Assembly: GCA_030280995.1 (NCBI GenBank)
Contig: JASXTE010000005.1
Coordinates: 31,323,501 to 31,387,500 of the forward strand
Length of the DNA stretch: 64,000 bases
Reading direction: 5' to 3'
Origin: Hemileia vastatrix
Taxonomy: Eukaryota; Basidiomycota; Pucciniomycetes; Pucciniales; Zaghouaniaceae
The notes under the pieces were generated by a model that was given only the letters and a program-made list of their open reading frames with translations, did not search any database and had not been told where the DNA came from. This document shows positions 1-9,839 of the stretch, piece after piece. Position numbers and translations under genes: made by a program. Within the stretch, counting starts at the first letter, position 1; the number at the start of each line of letters is the position of its first letter.

Positions 1-248
1 CCATCTTTCCTCTTGAGCTTGAAATAAAATTAATCTTGATACCATTAAATAAATATAGACTTGATAAAAAACTTGAAGAATACTTTCAGAGAAGAGAAAC
101 ATTATACAAAGAAATCTAAAAATACACTTGGAATATCTCTAAATGATCTGACCTACTACAACCTGGGATTTCCACTGAAAGGGGAGAGATTGCAGTACTT
201 GGGTGATCAGCTCCACCAACTCTAAAAAATAAGGCTTTCCATCAGAGC

Positions 249-985
249 CTAAAACACCTTCCAAAAAACAGAAGCAGCCCTATATTCCCTTCTTCTGTCA
301 CAACAATCAGGACAGTGGCACATAGAGCTAAGCCCAGGCCTAGTCTCCCAACACTCCTCACCAGGTGAAGACAACCTCATATGCAAATTCCTTTCATCCC
401 CCCCTGTAAAATCCAAGCTAATTCCAACTCTGGGTTGATAAAAAATCCTGGCTGCAAAATAAATCAAAAATGGACCACCCAAAACTGCCCTAACAGTGCC
501 ATTTTCAATATAAAAGTGCACCTTCCCAGAAGCTCCCCCAACATTCAGATTCATAAACTCTGCTGTCCCAACCAATTCAGTCACGTGTCAACCAATTCCT
601 CTCAAGCTACCACCAATACCAGTCTTGATAGGAAGGCCCAATTCAGCTGCCTCAGAAAAAGAAATGAGATTGATCTGAGAACCAGAATAAACAAGAGCTC
701 TGATGGCCTTGCCATTCAGAGTGACATTGAAAAACCCCAGAGGAGAAGAGAAATGAGTCTCCAAATTCTCCCCAAACTTCTCAGAAGAATCACAAACAAA
801 CTCCACCTTCCCAGAAGAGACCCTTCTCCTGGTCAACATATTATTTTGCTTCTCAGCCAAACCAGGACTGATAACAAAAAACTACCCATAAGTCAAGAAT
901 ATAGTTCCTTGATTAATTTTCTCCAACACAGAGTCAGTCAAATCAACTCTTCTTGAAACCAATGGCCTCTAAAAATGGGATTTTG
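249..985 (-). pseudogene. Retropepsin-like protease region of gypsy family 1, copy A
   Basis: Would encode the aspartic protease that cleaves the Gag-Pol polyprotein. The minus-strand frames 860-588 and 584-249 together give the flap and strand pattern ALVYSGSQINLIS followed by LGLPIKTG and LGGPFLIYF. The catalytic Asp of the DSG triad is replaced by Tyr (YSG), so the product could not be active. The same domain in copy B (15752-15354) keeps DSGSQIN, which supports both the identification and the loss here. A stop-containing linker joins it to sequence matching the copy B Gag-protease linker up to about 985, where homology stops. Degenerate and non-functional. Confidence 0.75.
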
Positions 986-1277
986 GTCTCACCACCTTAC
1001 ACTATGTGGAAAATAGTGTTGCAAGCTTGCCTTCAATAACTAAACTAAGGTATGTCACAACACAAAACTTGTAAAATTTAAACCTCAAAATGTACCAGAA
1101 AAATTATTTGTGCACAGAAAAAGTAAGTGAAGTCACCACACACTTCTTCCTGCTTCTTTTAAATTTTTCCCACTACTCCTATTCATGTCCATTTCTCTGA
1201 ACTTACCACTTTTTCCTACCTTACTCCCTCCTCTACCTTTTGGTTTACCCTGCTTTTGCCTGATTCCCTCCCCTTAC

Positions 1278-1471
1278 ATCTAAATCACAAATGCTTGTGG
1301 TATTTTTGACAAAAAAAAATCAAACTTACTCTCATGAAAAATGATTTGACTATTCAAAAGGGAGAACCCTCAACTCATCTCCAACCCTTTTAGTATAGAA
1401 AAATAAATTTTTTGTGAGTATAACTGTGATTTTTTTGCCAAAATTTCCACAAGAACTTGTGATTTTAGTGT
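1278..1471. repeat. Hairpin (fold-back) element, copy 1
   Basis: Two arms of about 85 bp, 1278-1362 and 1385-1471, are imperfect reverse complements (for example CACAAATGCTTGTGG against CCACAAGAACTTGTG), joined by a 22-bp loop at 1363-1384. A second copy with matching arms and a loop of the same length and similar sequence exists at 38822-38906 and 40171-40250, so this is a dispersed family and not a chance palindrome. No coding capacity; resembles a MITE or fold-back element. Confidence 0.75.
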
Positions 1472-1624
1472 ATCTTCACTGCCATCTCTTGTTTTTTCTT
1501 TTTTTTTACATGGTACATTTTTTTTTGTTTCAAATACCACACCTTCCTCTACTTCCTCTTCAAAAAACTTCACTAATCCTCTCCATGTGTCTCACCTTAT
1601 CTCTCCATCTTATTTCCTTTGCTT

Positions 1625-1800
1625 AGCAACCCACCACCACTTTGCTTTCCACTCCACCACCACACTCATCAACTCATCACCACCATCTTGCTCATAACCT
1701 CATGATCACCACCTGAACTACTACCCCACCAACCCACCACCACCTTGCTCACCACCCTATCACCCCCTCACTCACCACCCTAGTATCACCTCTCTCATGA
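1625..1800. repeat. CA-rich low-complexity tract
   Basis: About 175 bp dominated on the plus strand by CAC, CCA and TCA triplets, with variants of CACCACCTTGCTCACCA recurring at irregular spacing. The strand asymmetry (C and A rich) is striking against the AT-rich surroundings. No frame looks like a real gene. Confidence 0.7.
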
Positions 1801-2229
1801 CCCTGCCACCTTTCTCCAAAATTCTTAATTGATAAAATAATCAGTGAAGTCAAAACTAACTCTATGAAACCATCTAACCAACTATCTAGATTACTCAAAA
1901 AATAAAAAAATCATACATATTTTATTATTCATAAAGTCATTCCAAGCTCTAAAACTAATTATGTAGCCTTTGAAATAAGAAACATAAGTAAAATTCAAAG
2001 AATCGCACTTATTTTATTGATTTTCAAGTGATTCCTAACTAAAGAAATCACTTGTTGAGCACTGAGAAGACCATAAATCCTTATCAAAGGCTATGTTGTA
2101 CGTGAAAGAATAAGGATAATAAAAGAAAGATAAAGATAAAAAAGATTCAAGCAGAATAAAAGGGATGTGCAGAGACAGTCATTGCTGTTGAAAGACACAT
2201 TTATCTGTAGTGGGATATCATAATTGGTC

Positions 2230-3960
2230 CTTTGTAATTTTCAAAGCCAATTTTTGGCTTTCAATTGGCTGACACAGGACAGAATGCAACACCACTTTCT
2301 CATGTAGTGTTAGGCCTTGATGCCTCTTGAGGTCCAGCACCTCCATCCACAGGTTTCCTGACCACAGGAACCAAACTAGATCCATCACTTGTGACCATGG
2401 ACCCACTGGGCTTTGGAAAGGAAGCCAAAGGAACATCCTCCCAAGAGTCAAAATCCAAATCCATTGGCATTGGATCCTCATTCAGATCATAAGCACCAAA
2501 CCTTGGTGGGCCCATATCTGAAATTCCCTTCAGCATCTTGTGCAGCTCCTCTTTTCTAACTTACCTCCTGAAATCCATCTTTGGATCCACCTTGGGAGCC
2601 TTGGGCTTAGGCTGAGCCTGTGAAGTGCTCTTGGGCCTACCCACTCTCCCAGAATCAACATCATAAACACCAGCCAAAAATTCCCTCTTTAACTGTGCTT
2701 CACAAGAATACAACTCCAAACCACCATAAGAAGTAGAAAAAGAGACCTTATTGACCTCCTTTCCCTTCCCCTTGACATCAACACCTTCCTTACCAGAAGA
2801 ATTCCCCTGATCAGGAATCTCCTCAAACCTTGGCCTCCTCTGATTGAGAAAACCCCTTCTCCTGACCAAGCCAAAAGGAGCCTGCCCCTCACTGGGCTTC
2901 ACAAATGAACCATCAGGGAACTTGAACACGCTTCCACCAAACTCACCTTTCCTTCTGAAACATCTCTGTTCAGAGACCAACAATGATTTGACCTGTGCCC
3001 CCTCCTACTACAATAGGAGCACGCCCAAGGATCACTACTACCACCTGCCCTCCTTTCAAAAATATTGGAATACTGCATTGAGGGCCTATTATCCTTCTGA
3101 GTTTCCTGCACAAAGATGTGCAACTGCTTGGTCAAGTCCACCAGTTGCTCCATCACTGGGTCTCTCTCCTCCTTGGGAACCTTTACCACCTTCATCTCTT
3201 CCTTCTTCATCTTAACTCCCTTCTCAGCCAAAGCCTCACTGACTTTGCTGACATATTTGGCACACACCTCCTGATAGGTGTCCACAGCCAAAAACTTTAA
3301 ATGGGCCTTCACAGCCTCTTTTACCTTGTCCAAGGCAGGAAACTTCTGGTCCCCATTAGTCAGAGTCTTCATCATGTCCTTCCTTGACAGATCCTTCAAC
3401 ACATCCATCCTGACATCACTAGCCAGGGCAGACCAAAAAGCATATTTGGCAGCCTTTTCATGTTCCAGATCCTCCACTTGAACAAAATATTCCACCACAG
3501 GGTCAAACTTCAGCAGAAAATTTCTGTAACTGTGCAAGTTACCCAAACCACCATAAGATTGCCATTCACTGACAACCTTATTCATATCCACAATAGTGAG
3601 CCTGACACCCCATCAATCCACCATCTCCCTGAACAACAACTTCCAATACCTCTTCTTGTAGCCAGACATAGCTACCAACTCCTTCTCTACTGCCCTATCA
3701 CCAATAAAGAAAATAATTTTCTTCACCATATCCAGGTAAGAAGCACCATCCACACCAGAATAAGCCTCATACTTCTCCAGAAACTACCTCACATCTTCAC
3801 CATTAAACTTGGTACAATCTCAAGTTTTGATCCTAACACACTCCCTAACCATCACAGAAGAGGGACCTCCCTCTTCACTGACAGTCACCATAGGAATAGA
3901 GGAGCTAGAAGCTATTCCTCAAGACCAAAGTTACCAAAAAGGGCCAAACAAAGACAACAG
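2230..3960 (-). pseudogene. Gag of gypsy family 1, copy A
   Basis: Structural protein that would form the retrotransposon particle. The minus strand from about 3960 reads a capsid-type N-terminus (FNGEDVR, then FLEKYEAYSG), continuing in 3591-2899 as a helical, charged domain. A CCHC zinc knuckle follows (C-X2-C-X4-H-X4-C around CSYCSRRGHRSNHC, near 3000). The acidic C-terminal part (2983-2561, 2536-2300) includes the LNEDPMPMDLD segment, which has a counterpart in copy B. In-frame stops sit at positions where neighbouring copies have coding residues (for example between VR and FLEKYE, and before WGVRLT). The same capsid start reappears intact at 63775-64000. Start is approximate because of the stops. 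Confidence 0.75.
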
Positions 3961-3999
3961 AAACTTCAAAGAACTAGCAGTACTACCTCACATTGGGCA

Positions 4000-4915
4000 C
4001 CAGAAAGGTAGACAATCCTATAGTACTAGCTATAGGCCTTGACCAAGGGAGTTGCAGAAAAACCAGAGAGAAAATCCCCTGTCCTTTTTAAAAAATAAAG
4101 TGAGAATTACCTGCTAAAGTAAATTGAGTCTTGTTTGCTAAAACCCCTTTCAAACACACTTGACTGCTTGATCAGCCAAGAAAGTAGTCCCCAGACAGAC
4201 TACCAGACCAAAGAACTGAAATGTAGACCAATTTCCCCACCAGAGAAAGCAATGATACTTGATGTAGGTTTCAAAGCCACACCAGAAACAGAAATAATAT
4301 GTGATATAGCTTGCAAGACTATACCAGAGAAAAAAGTGACAAGAGTTGAGGTCAAGTAAGAACTAACCTTTTCAAAACCCAGCCAAAAGATACCACAAAC
4401 ACAAAAAAGAGTGAAGCAAAGAGATTCCAGGTATACCAGATAGTTGATGATAACCTAGAATGTCCTTAAACTTTCTTAACTATCCCACACACACACCACC
4501 TTGGCCTCCTCTCAACTAAATCCAGATCTCCCACCTTTCTACATGCATAAAAATGCCTCTAGAAGCTTCCACATGGGAAGACAGGCGGGCCATCTGACTT
4601 AGAGACAGCCACATAGAGGATGGAATCTGCTTTTTGGTCCTTAAATGCCTAAAAACACCCAAAAACAGCCTCTAAAGCAACAAAACAAAAGTAACTACAT
4701 TTAGAAACAAGCTAATCACACATAACACATACCAAAATGATGAGAAAAGAAAGGAAATTAAGTTGATACATAATAATGACCCTAGCTTAAGCCTAAAAAA
4801 CATAACTAAACATCTAAAAAATAACAAAACACCAATAAAAACACCATAACCCCAACTATACCCTACATACCAAATATATCCAAATACAAACTCCAAAGGC
4901 CTACCCAAATTTGGA
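4000..4915. other. No gene recognised
   Basis: AT-rich DNA between the Gag start of copy A and the old LTR at 4920. Short open frames on both strands (for example 4135-4359) have no recognisable domain. It may hold decayed 5' leader or LTR of copy A, but I see no terminal repeat. Confidence 0.5.
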
Positions 4916-4919
4916 ACAC

Positions 4920-6080
4920 CACAAAGTGCACAGCTTTATTTGTTTAATATGAATATACAAGCTGTAGCAAGTAGAAATTAGAGAAAAGTGCATACAGGAC
5001 TATAAGACAAGAGGGTATGGTATGTACTTGAGGAAGTCATGGTTAGCGCTGGAGGAATAGTATGGATTTAAAAAACAGTGAAAAGTGAGGGTGTAAGTTT
5101 TCACACTTAGGGAGATGCAATGGGTTTTAAATGTAAGCTACAAACACTTAGCGCTGGTAGAACCTTGTTGGGAAAAGAAGGTAGCACTAGAAGAACAAGT
5201 GGGTCAATAAGCTGCGCTCAACAATAGAAGAAAAAGAAGTGAGACTTGAAGTAAGCATACTTAATTAGCACAGAGAGTTTCAAGATTAACAGATACTCAC
5301 ATGGAAAGTGTGGGATATTACAATAGGTAGGAAAGGTGGTAAAGTACCTATTATTTAGTCAGGGATCTCAAGAAGCATAGGGTGGGTACAAAAGCTGGAG
5401 TGTCAGGCACTAATAGCTGTACTTGTATAAATGTTTCAGGGGCTAGTATGACCTATACTTATGCTAACAATTGTATAAAGATTATTGAGATAATTAGTTA
5501 CTGTTTGATACTCTTGCATTAGTGCTAAACTTCAGTAGGAAAGCCAGTAGGGAAAATGAGCATAGGGGAAGGGCACTGAACATACAGGTATATAAAAGAG
5601 CACTCAATTTTAAAAAAGGGGCAGAGGAGAAATTGAAGAAAGTGAAATAGACTTATTATTAATACATAGATAGGAAATTATAAATATATATATATTTTTT
5701 GTACATAACAGATGTGCATACCAGAAGTAGTGATGTAGAGTTATTTTATTGCTACAGTAGGGATAGTATTAGATAGAGTGCTTCAAGTGTAACTGACTGA
5801 GAGTACTAGCCCATTCTGAGAATAGAGCTAGCCAACAGATATATTACTTATATTAAAATATATTACCCTTTACTTAAAGATCTCTATAAAACCATTCATC
5901 TTTCTTCGCCAAAAATATATAGCCACACTTACAATATGTGCTTTCACTGTCTTTAAATATTAGAGTTTAAGGCACTTTTTTTAAATTAGTTTTAGAAAGG
6001 AGAACCAATCCATCTTGGATTGTGTCTATAGCTTAGTATTATAGAACTTTTTTTCTACAGAGATCTAAATCAACATGATC
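4920..6080 (+). repeat. Old LTR, same family as 62398-63530
   Basis: Shares ordered blocks with the LTR at 62398-63530: AGTTACTGTTT near 5490, a TATA-like TATATAAAAG near 5585, GGCACTTTTTTT near 5970, and the closing block AGAACCAATCCATCTTG near 6000. Recurrent TTAGCGCTGG motifs occur in both. A degraded match to the primer-binding-like site lies just after its end (around 6075-6095). The left end is not sharp. Much of its CpG has gone, consistent with age. Confidence 0.6.
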
Positions 6081-6139
6081 CCACTACAGTGAGTTTTTAT
6101 TTCTTTTCCAGTTGCATTATTTTTTTATTTACATCTCTT

Positions 6140-6813
6140 TTTTTTATTTCTAGAAAGGTCAATTAACAAACCCACAATCCTCAAGCAAGCAAGTCTGAAG
6201 CTAGCATCAATGATGAAGAGAAAATAATTACCTCCAAAAAAAGAAAAGACCATCAACTACTTTGAGTTTCCTCATTCAAAGACAAAAAAACAGAGATAGT
6301 TTTTCCCAAACCCCTTTTTCTTCCATTAATGATTTTTTGGAGAAAAATGATGCTGTCAAGTGATATAATACCTTTTATTAAATAAGTGAGCTTTTCTTTT
6401 ATTTTGTTAAAACTCCTTTTTACTCTAGGTAAAGTTGAAGTTACAAGAAATACTCTTAAATTTCAATAGCAACAATACAAGCTCTCTTTACACAGGGATG
6501 ATAGGACATAAGACTTGGAGGAGGAGAAACTCGAGCTCTCTTTGTAGAAGAAAGAGAGGGGACAAGACTTGGAAATAAAAAAATTTGAGCTTTCTTTAAA
6601 GAGGGATGAGAGGGCACATGATTTGGAGGAGAAAATATTTAAGATAAGGAAAGTGGAGAAGACTCTTGGGTACAATTTCCTATTTGATCAGGTGAAACTC
6701 AAGTATTTACTTGAATATGGTTCAAAAAAGAAAGTTTTCATGATAGAATGTGTTTTAAAGCTAATAAATCTGTTGAGGAAATTGAATGCTTAATGAAAAT
6801 TTTTTATGACTAA
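6140..6813 (+). pseudogene. Decayed charged, coiled-coil-like gene with 18-codon repeats
   Basis: Function not recognised. A plus-strand frame can be followed through an acceptor-like TTTCTAG near 6150, a basic stretch around 6210-6280 and three tandem 18-codon units (6478-6640) ending in ELSLKRDERAHDLEEKIF. The C-terminal part runs through FMIECV, then after a one-base shift near 6762 continues as SVEEIECLMKIF and stops at 6813. Stops inside the first two units and the frameshift show it is dead. The pattern of charged, Leu-spaced heptad-like repeats with a short C-terminal tail recalls C-termini of Myb/trihelix-type proteins associated with DNA transposons, but this is only an impression. 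Confidence 0.4.
6478..6640 (+). repeat. 54-bp tandem repeat, three copies
   Basis: Units begin at about 6478, 6532 and 6586, each opening with a variant of GAGCTCTCTTT and containing GACTTGGAGGAG or a variant of it. The period of 54 bp equals 18 codons, and the units stay in one frame, so this probably arose inside a coding sequence. Confidence 0.7.
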
Positions 6814-6879
6814 TTTTTTTTATTTCATTCATATTTCATTCCAAATTTTTTCAAGTGAAAAATTTTACACACCTTATTT

Positions 6880-6945
6880 GAAAATTTGGCAATACCCCCC
6901 CCCCTGCAATTTAATCTGGGAGGGGGTACAGATTACCAAATTTTC
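6880..6945. repeat. Short hairpin with poly-C/poly-G core
   Basis: GAAAATTTGGCAATACCCC on the left pairs with GGGGGTACAGATTACCAAATTTTC on the right around a loop of about 14 bp. The TTTGGCAATACCC half also appears at 18385-18400 and 18694-18706, so it belongs to a dispersed small-element group. Confidence 0.6.
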
Positions 6946-7204
6946 ATCTTATTTCATAAAAAATTAAGTAAATCAATTAAAAAAGATAAGAAACCAAGTA
7001 AAGGAATCAAAAATACTATCTTCCAATGATTTCATGAGCAAAGTAAAAGAAAACATATGACAAGCATGGTATTATGAGCTCATTCATAGAATATAATTGA
7101 ATGACACCTTTATACAGCACAAGGGTTAATTTTAAAATACTTAAATTAATTTTTTATCTTCAATAACTGATTAATTTAAAATTTAAAAAAAAATTGGAAA
7201 TCCT

Positions 7205-7920
7205 TTAATTACCATACTTAGAACCCCTCCCTAATGTTTTACTAGACATTGACCCTTCACCCCTTACCTTACTTACCCAGTTTATCAAACTTTGATTGAT
7301 CTGAAAAGAACATCCAAAATGAGTAGACTTTTCACAAGATTTGAATCCAGGAGGTGCCTTAATAGTTTGATGATTATCTCTTGAAGAATTCCATATTTCT
7401 TCTATAATCCTGTTTTGTAAACCAATGTCCATGATACATTTATGATATGGAAAGTATAGTCCATGGCCTTTATTTTAGCAGGTGAAGGTATTGGTCTTAC
7501 AGTGATAGGATAAATTTAACAGAAAAGGCAAAAAGTAAGCATATTAGAATTTGTTTTTTCAACATGGCTCTGGCTATGAGATCCTCCATAGTTGATAATA
7601 TCATTAGAATAAAAGATATAATTGTTACTAAGTTCAACCCATTCCATATCTTTCTACTTGGGAAGTCCAGATTTCTTGGCCAATTTATAATTAGATTGAA
7701 ATGCATGAAAACATAATTTTTTTAATTGATTGGCCAAGAAAGAATTGAATGATCCTAAGTTTTTCCATCTTTCTAAATCTTCCTTCATTTCTTTATCACT
7801 GAGATTCTGGAGTAAAGAGGAAATACCTGGAGTGAAAAATAAGAAAATATGTTCTCTTAAAAATTTATGAAAATAAAGACTTACCAAGTAAGGCACCCTT
7901 TTCAAAGTTTCTTTGAACAA
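7205..7920 (-). pseudogene. Unidentified decayed coding-like region
   Basis: Not recognised. Three consecutive minus-strand frames (7920-7654, 7706-7497, 7432-7205) can be read as one interrupted product: a hydrophobic and aromatic N-part, a middle part with FLANQLKKLCFHAF, and a C-part with DNHQTIKAPPGFKSC. It follows the protease of gypsy family 2 copy A on the same strand, where reverse transcriptase would be expected, yet shows no RT motif. It may therefore be a separate gene or an element that replaced pol. It has no CpG. Low certainty. Confidence 0.3.
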
Positions 7921-8012
7921 TGAGAAAATTCCATAGGATAAGATTTTATCAATCTCAAAATATTTTCTTCTTCAATTTTTGAGAATTGAGTGCTTAAAGA
8001 GGCTTTTTGAAT

Positions 8013-8480
8013 TTAATTTTCCAATTCAAATGCTTCAGAGGTGGGTCTTACACCTTTGAGTTGTTCTTCTTTAGGAGCAATAGTATAAATTGAATTTTCA
8101 GAAAAAATCTTAAATTTTTTTTTTAAATTAACTCCAATTGTGAAGAAACTATTTACAGGATGTAGTTTGATGCCAAATTTGGCCAATAAGTTGTTGCCAA
8201 TATTAAACCAATCACTACAATTATTTTTATCCATTACTACAAATTCACATACTGCTCTTACATATCCATTATTATATTTAAAGAATACAGCAGCTCTGTA
8301 TTTACAAATTAAACATAATACTGAACCAAAACCCCTCCCGTTCTTTGTCTTTACAAGTTCCATTTTTTCTTTGTACTTACTATCAAGTTCCTTTAAGGTA
8401 TTAACAGAAACTACACTACCTGCAGCCTCAGTGTCATGAATGGCATTCATTTATTTTCCACATATTATATCAGGTGCTCT
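8013..8480 (-). pseudogene. Protease region of gypsy family 2, copy A
   Basis: Retropepsin-like domain. The catalytic region reads IHDTEAAGSVVS, against IIDSGAGGSVVS in the other family 2 copy near 59090, so DSG has become DTE and the enzyme would be dead. The second half carries FGIKLHPVNSFFTIG, matching FGIKLYPEYNCFTLG near 59350. A stop just before the catalytic region splits it from the preceding sequence. Confidence 0.7.
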
Positions 8481-8749
8481 AATAGAAGTGATCTTGTAAG
8501 TATCATTATTTACATCTTTTATTACTCCAGCTTCCTCAATGGAAGTTAAAGATGCCTCTGTGGGAGTTATTGCATCATTCGGGAAAATAATATCCTGTTC
8601 TAATACAAATACCTCATTTTCATCATCACTGTAAGAAATGTTACTTTTACAATCTTCATTAGACTCATGCTTTTAATCTTCATGATTACTGGGTTCAGAA
8701 TCTTGTGAGTTCTCAATAAAATTATTCTCTTCTTAAAAGTATGACCTTT

Positions 8750-9830
8750 AACCCAAGTCTCATTGAATTTGTAGCAAGTTTTACTTTCTTGTCTCTTAGG
8801 AACAAGAGGAGCAGAAGGATTTTTCTTCTCTACTGGAGAGTTACTTGTAGTAGGTTTAACTAACTCAATATTTTTATTACAATGATTATACCTTGCTTAA
8901 TATTTGTGGCTGAAGAATATTTCATTGCCTATATTAATAAATCCAGAGGTATTGCTGCTAGTTTCAGTTCTAGCTACAATAATTTCTCTAACTGATATAG
9001 ACAATTTATATATTATTTTTTCTTTCCACTTATCATAATCTATTTTTGGACTCTTAGATTTCATTATTTTTATTAAATTCATTAAAAGTACAATTGGTTT
9101 ATCACCAGCACTTGGATTATATCTGGTTTTTTTATATGATCTTTGTAGAGTGATTCGAAATTTTGGGCCACCAAATTTTCTTTCAATTAGTGCCTTCCAT
9201 TCAACCCAAGAGTATTTAATTCCCTTACTCAATACAGATTCAACCCATAATAAGGCCAAATCTGTATATAAAGATATTGATTTTGATTTAATTTTTTCAT
9301 CAGGTAATGTGTATGAAAATTTCAAGTTATCAATTTTTTGTATGAATTGTTTCCAATCAGATTTTGAATCCCCATCAAAAGAAGGATACTGATTGATTTT
9401 AGGCCAGTTCTTTTGATTATTTCTGACTACCTTAACCTGAGGAATATGTAGTAATTTACTTACTTTGGATAGATGATAATGTATTTCATCTTTTACTGAT
9501 TTTTTACTCTCAGAGTCCATGTCACTATTTTCTTTTTCAATCATTGGTTTTTCATATGAATTTTTCATATGGAGTGGTATATTTTTCACATAAGAGGTTT
9601 TGTCATTTATTTTTTCAGTATATCTCAAAATATTAGCTACTTTTGTTGCTAATCTCTGTAATATATCTTTGATTACAGTTACATGTGATATAGTATCATT
9701 TACATTTAAAAATACAATTTTACCTGTCCCTCAATTTAAATTTCCTGTAAAAGGTTTATCAGCTCTATGTCTTAAATTATAAGGCTTTACCTCATTACTC
9801 ACAATGTCAATGTTGTCACACATGTTGCAA
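8750..9830 (-). pseudogene. Gag of gypsy family 2, copy A
   Basis: Retrotrans_gag-type capsid domain. The core, 9628-8897, reads YPSFDGDSKSDWKQFIQ, then LALLWVESVL and FGGPKFRI, each matched in order by the family 2 copy B Gag at 58072-58782. A Cys/Trp/His-rich segment follows at about 8760 (TCYKFNETWVKGHTF). This is the counterpart of CFKCKKTW near 58760, a variant knuckle in which two Cys have become Phe. Upstream sequence to 9830 stays weakly coding. Degenerate. Confidence 0.7.
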
Positions 9831-9839
9831 GTTGAATTT

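Larger units (their letters stand above)
985..2215. mobile_element. About 1.2-kb insertion between gag and protease of copy A
   Basis: In copy B the Gag-protease linker is continuous apart from a small MITE, whereas here about 1.2 kb of unrelated DNA intervenes. It holds a hairpin element (1278-1471), a CA-rich low-complexity tract (1625-1800) and no convincing coding sequence. I could not define clean terminal repeats or a target duplication, so the exact ends and type are unknown. Confidence 0.5.
1..4000 (-). mobile_element. Ty3/gypsy family 1, copy A (gag-protease end, pol outside window)
   Basis: Decayed LTR retrotransposon read on the minus strand. Going leftward it shows a Gag capsid-like region, a CCHC zinc knuckle, a Gag-protease linker and a retropepsin-like domain; pol would lie left of base 1. 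The segment from base 1 matches the region starting near 14948 in the second family 1 copy (11830-17890), so the two are homologous. An insertion at about 985-2215 separates gag from protease. No flanking LTR was found to the right, so the 5' end is uncertain. Calling it family 1 is my label, based on the shared Gag and protease wording. Confidence 0.75.
8013..9830 (-). mobile_element. Ty3/gypsy family 2, copy A (gag and protease remnant)
   Basis: Minus-strand Gag and protease remnants matching the plus-strand family 2 copy at 53728-62397. Reverse transcriptase and integrase are not found downstream (leftward). Flanking LTRs were not identified. Confidence 0.7.

Noticed and set aside
381..956. 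Plus-strand 191-codon frame
   Set aside because: Lies antisense to the retropepsin region of gypsy copy A and shows no domain; its openness follows from the opposite strand.
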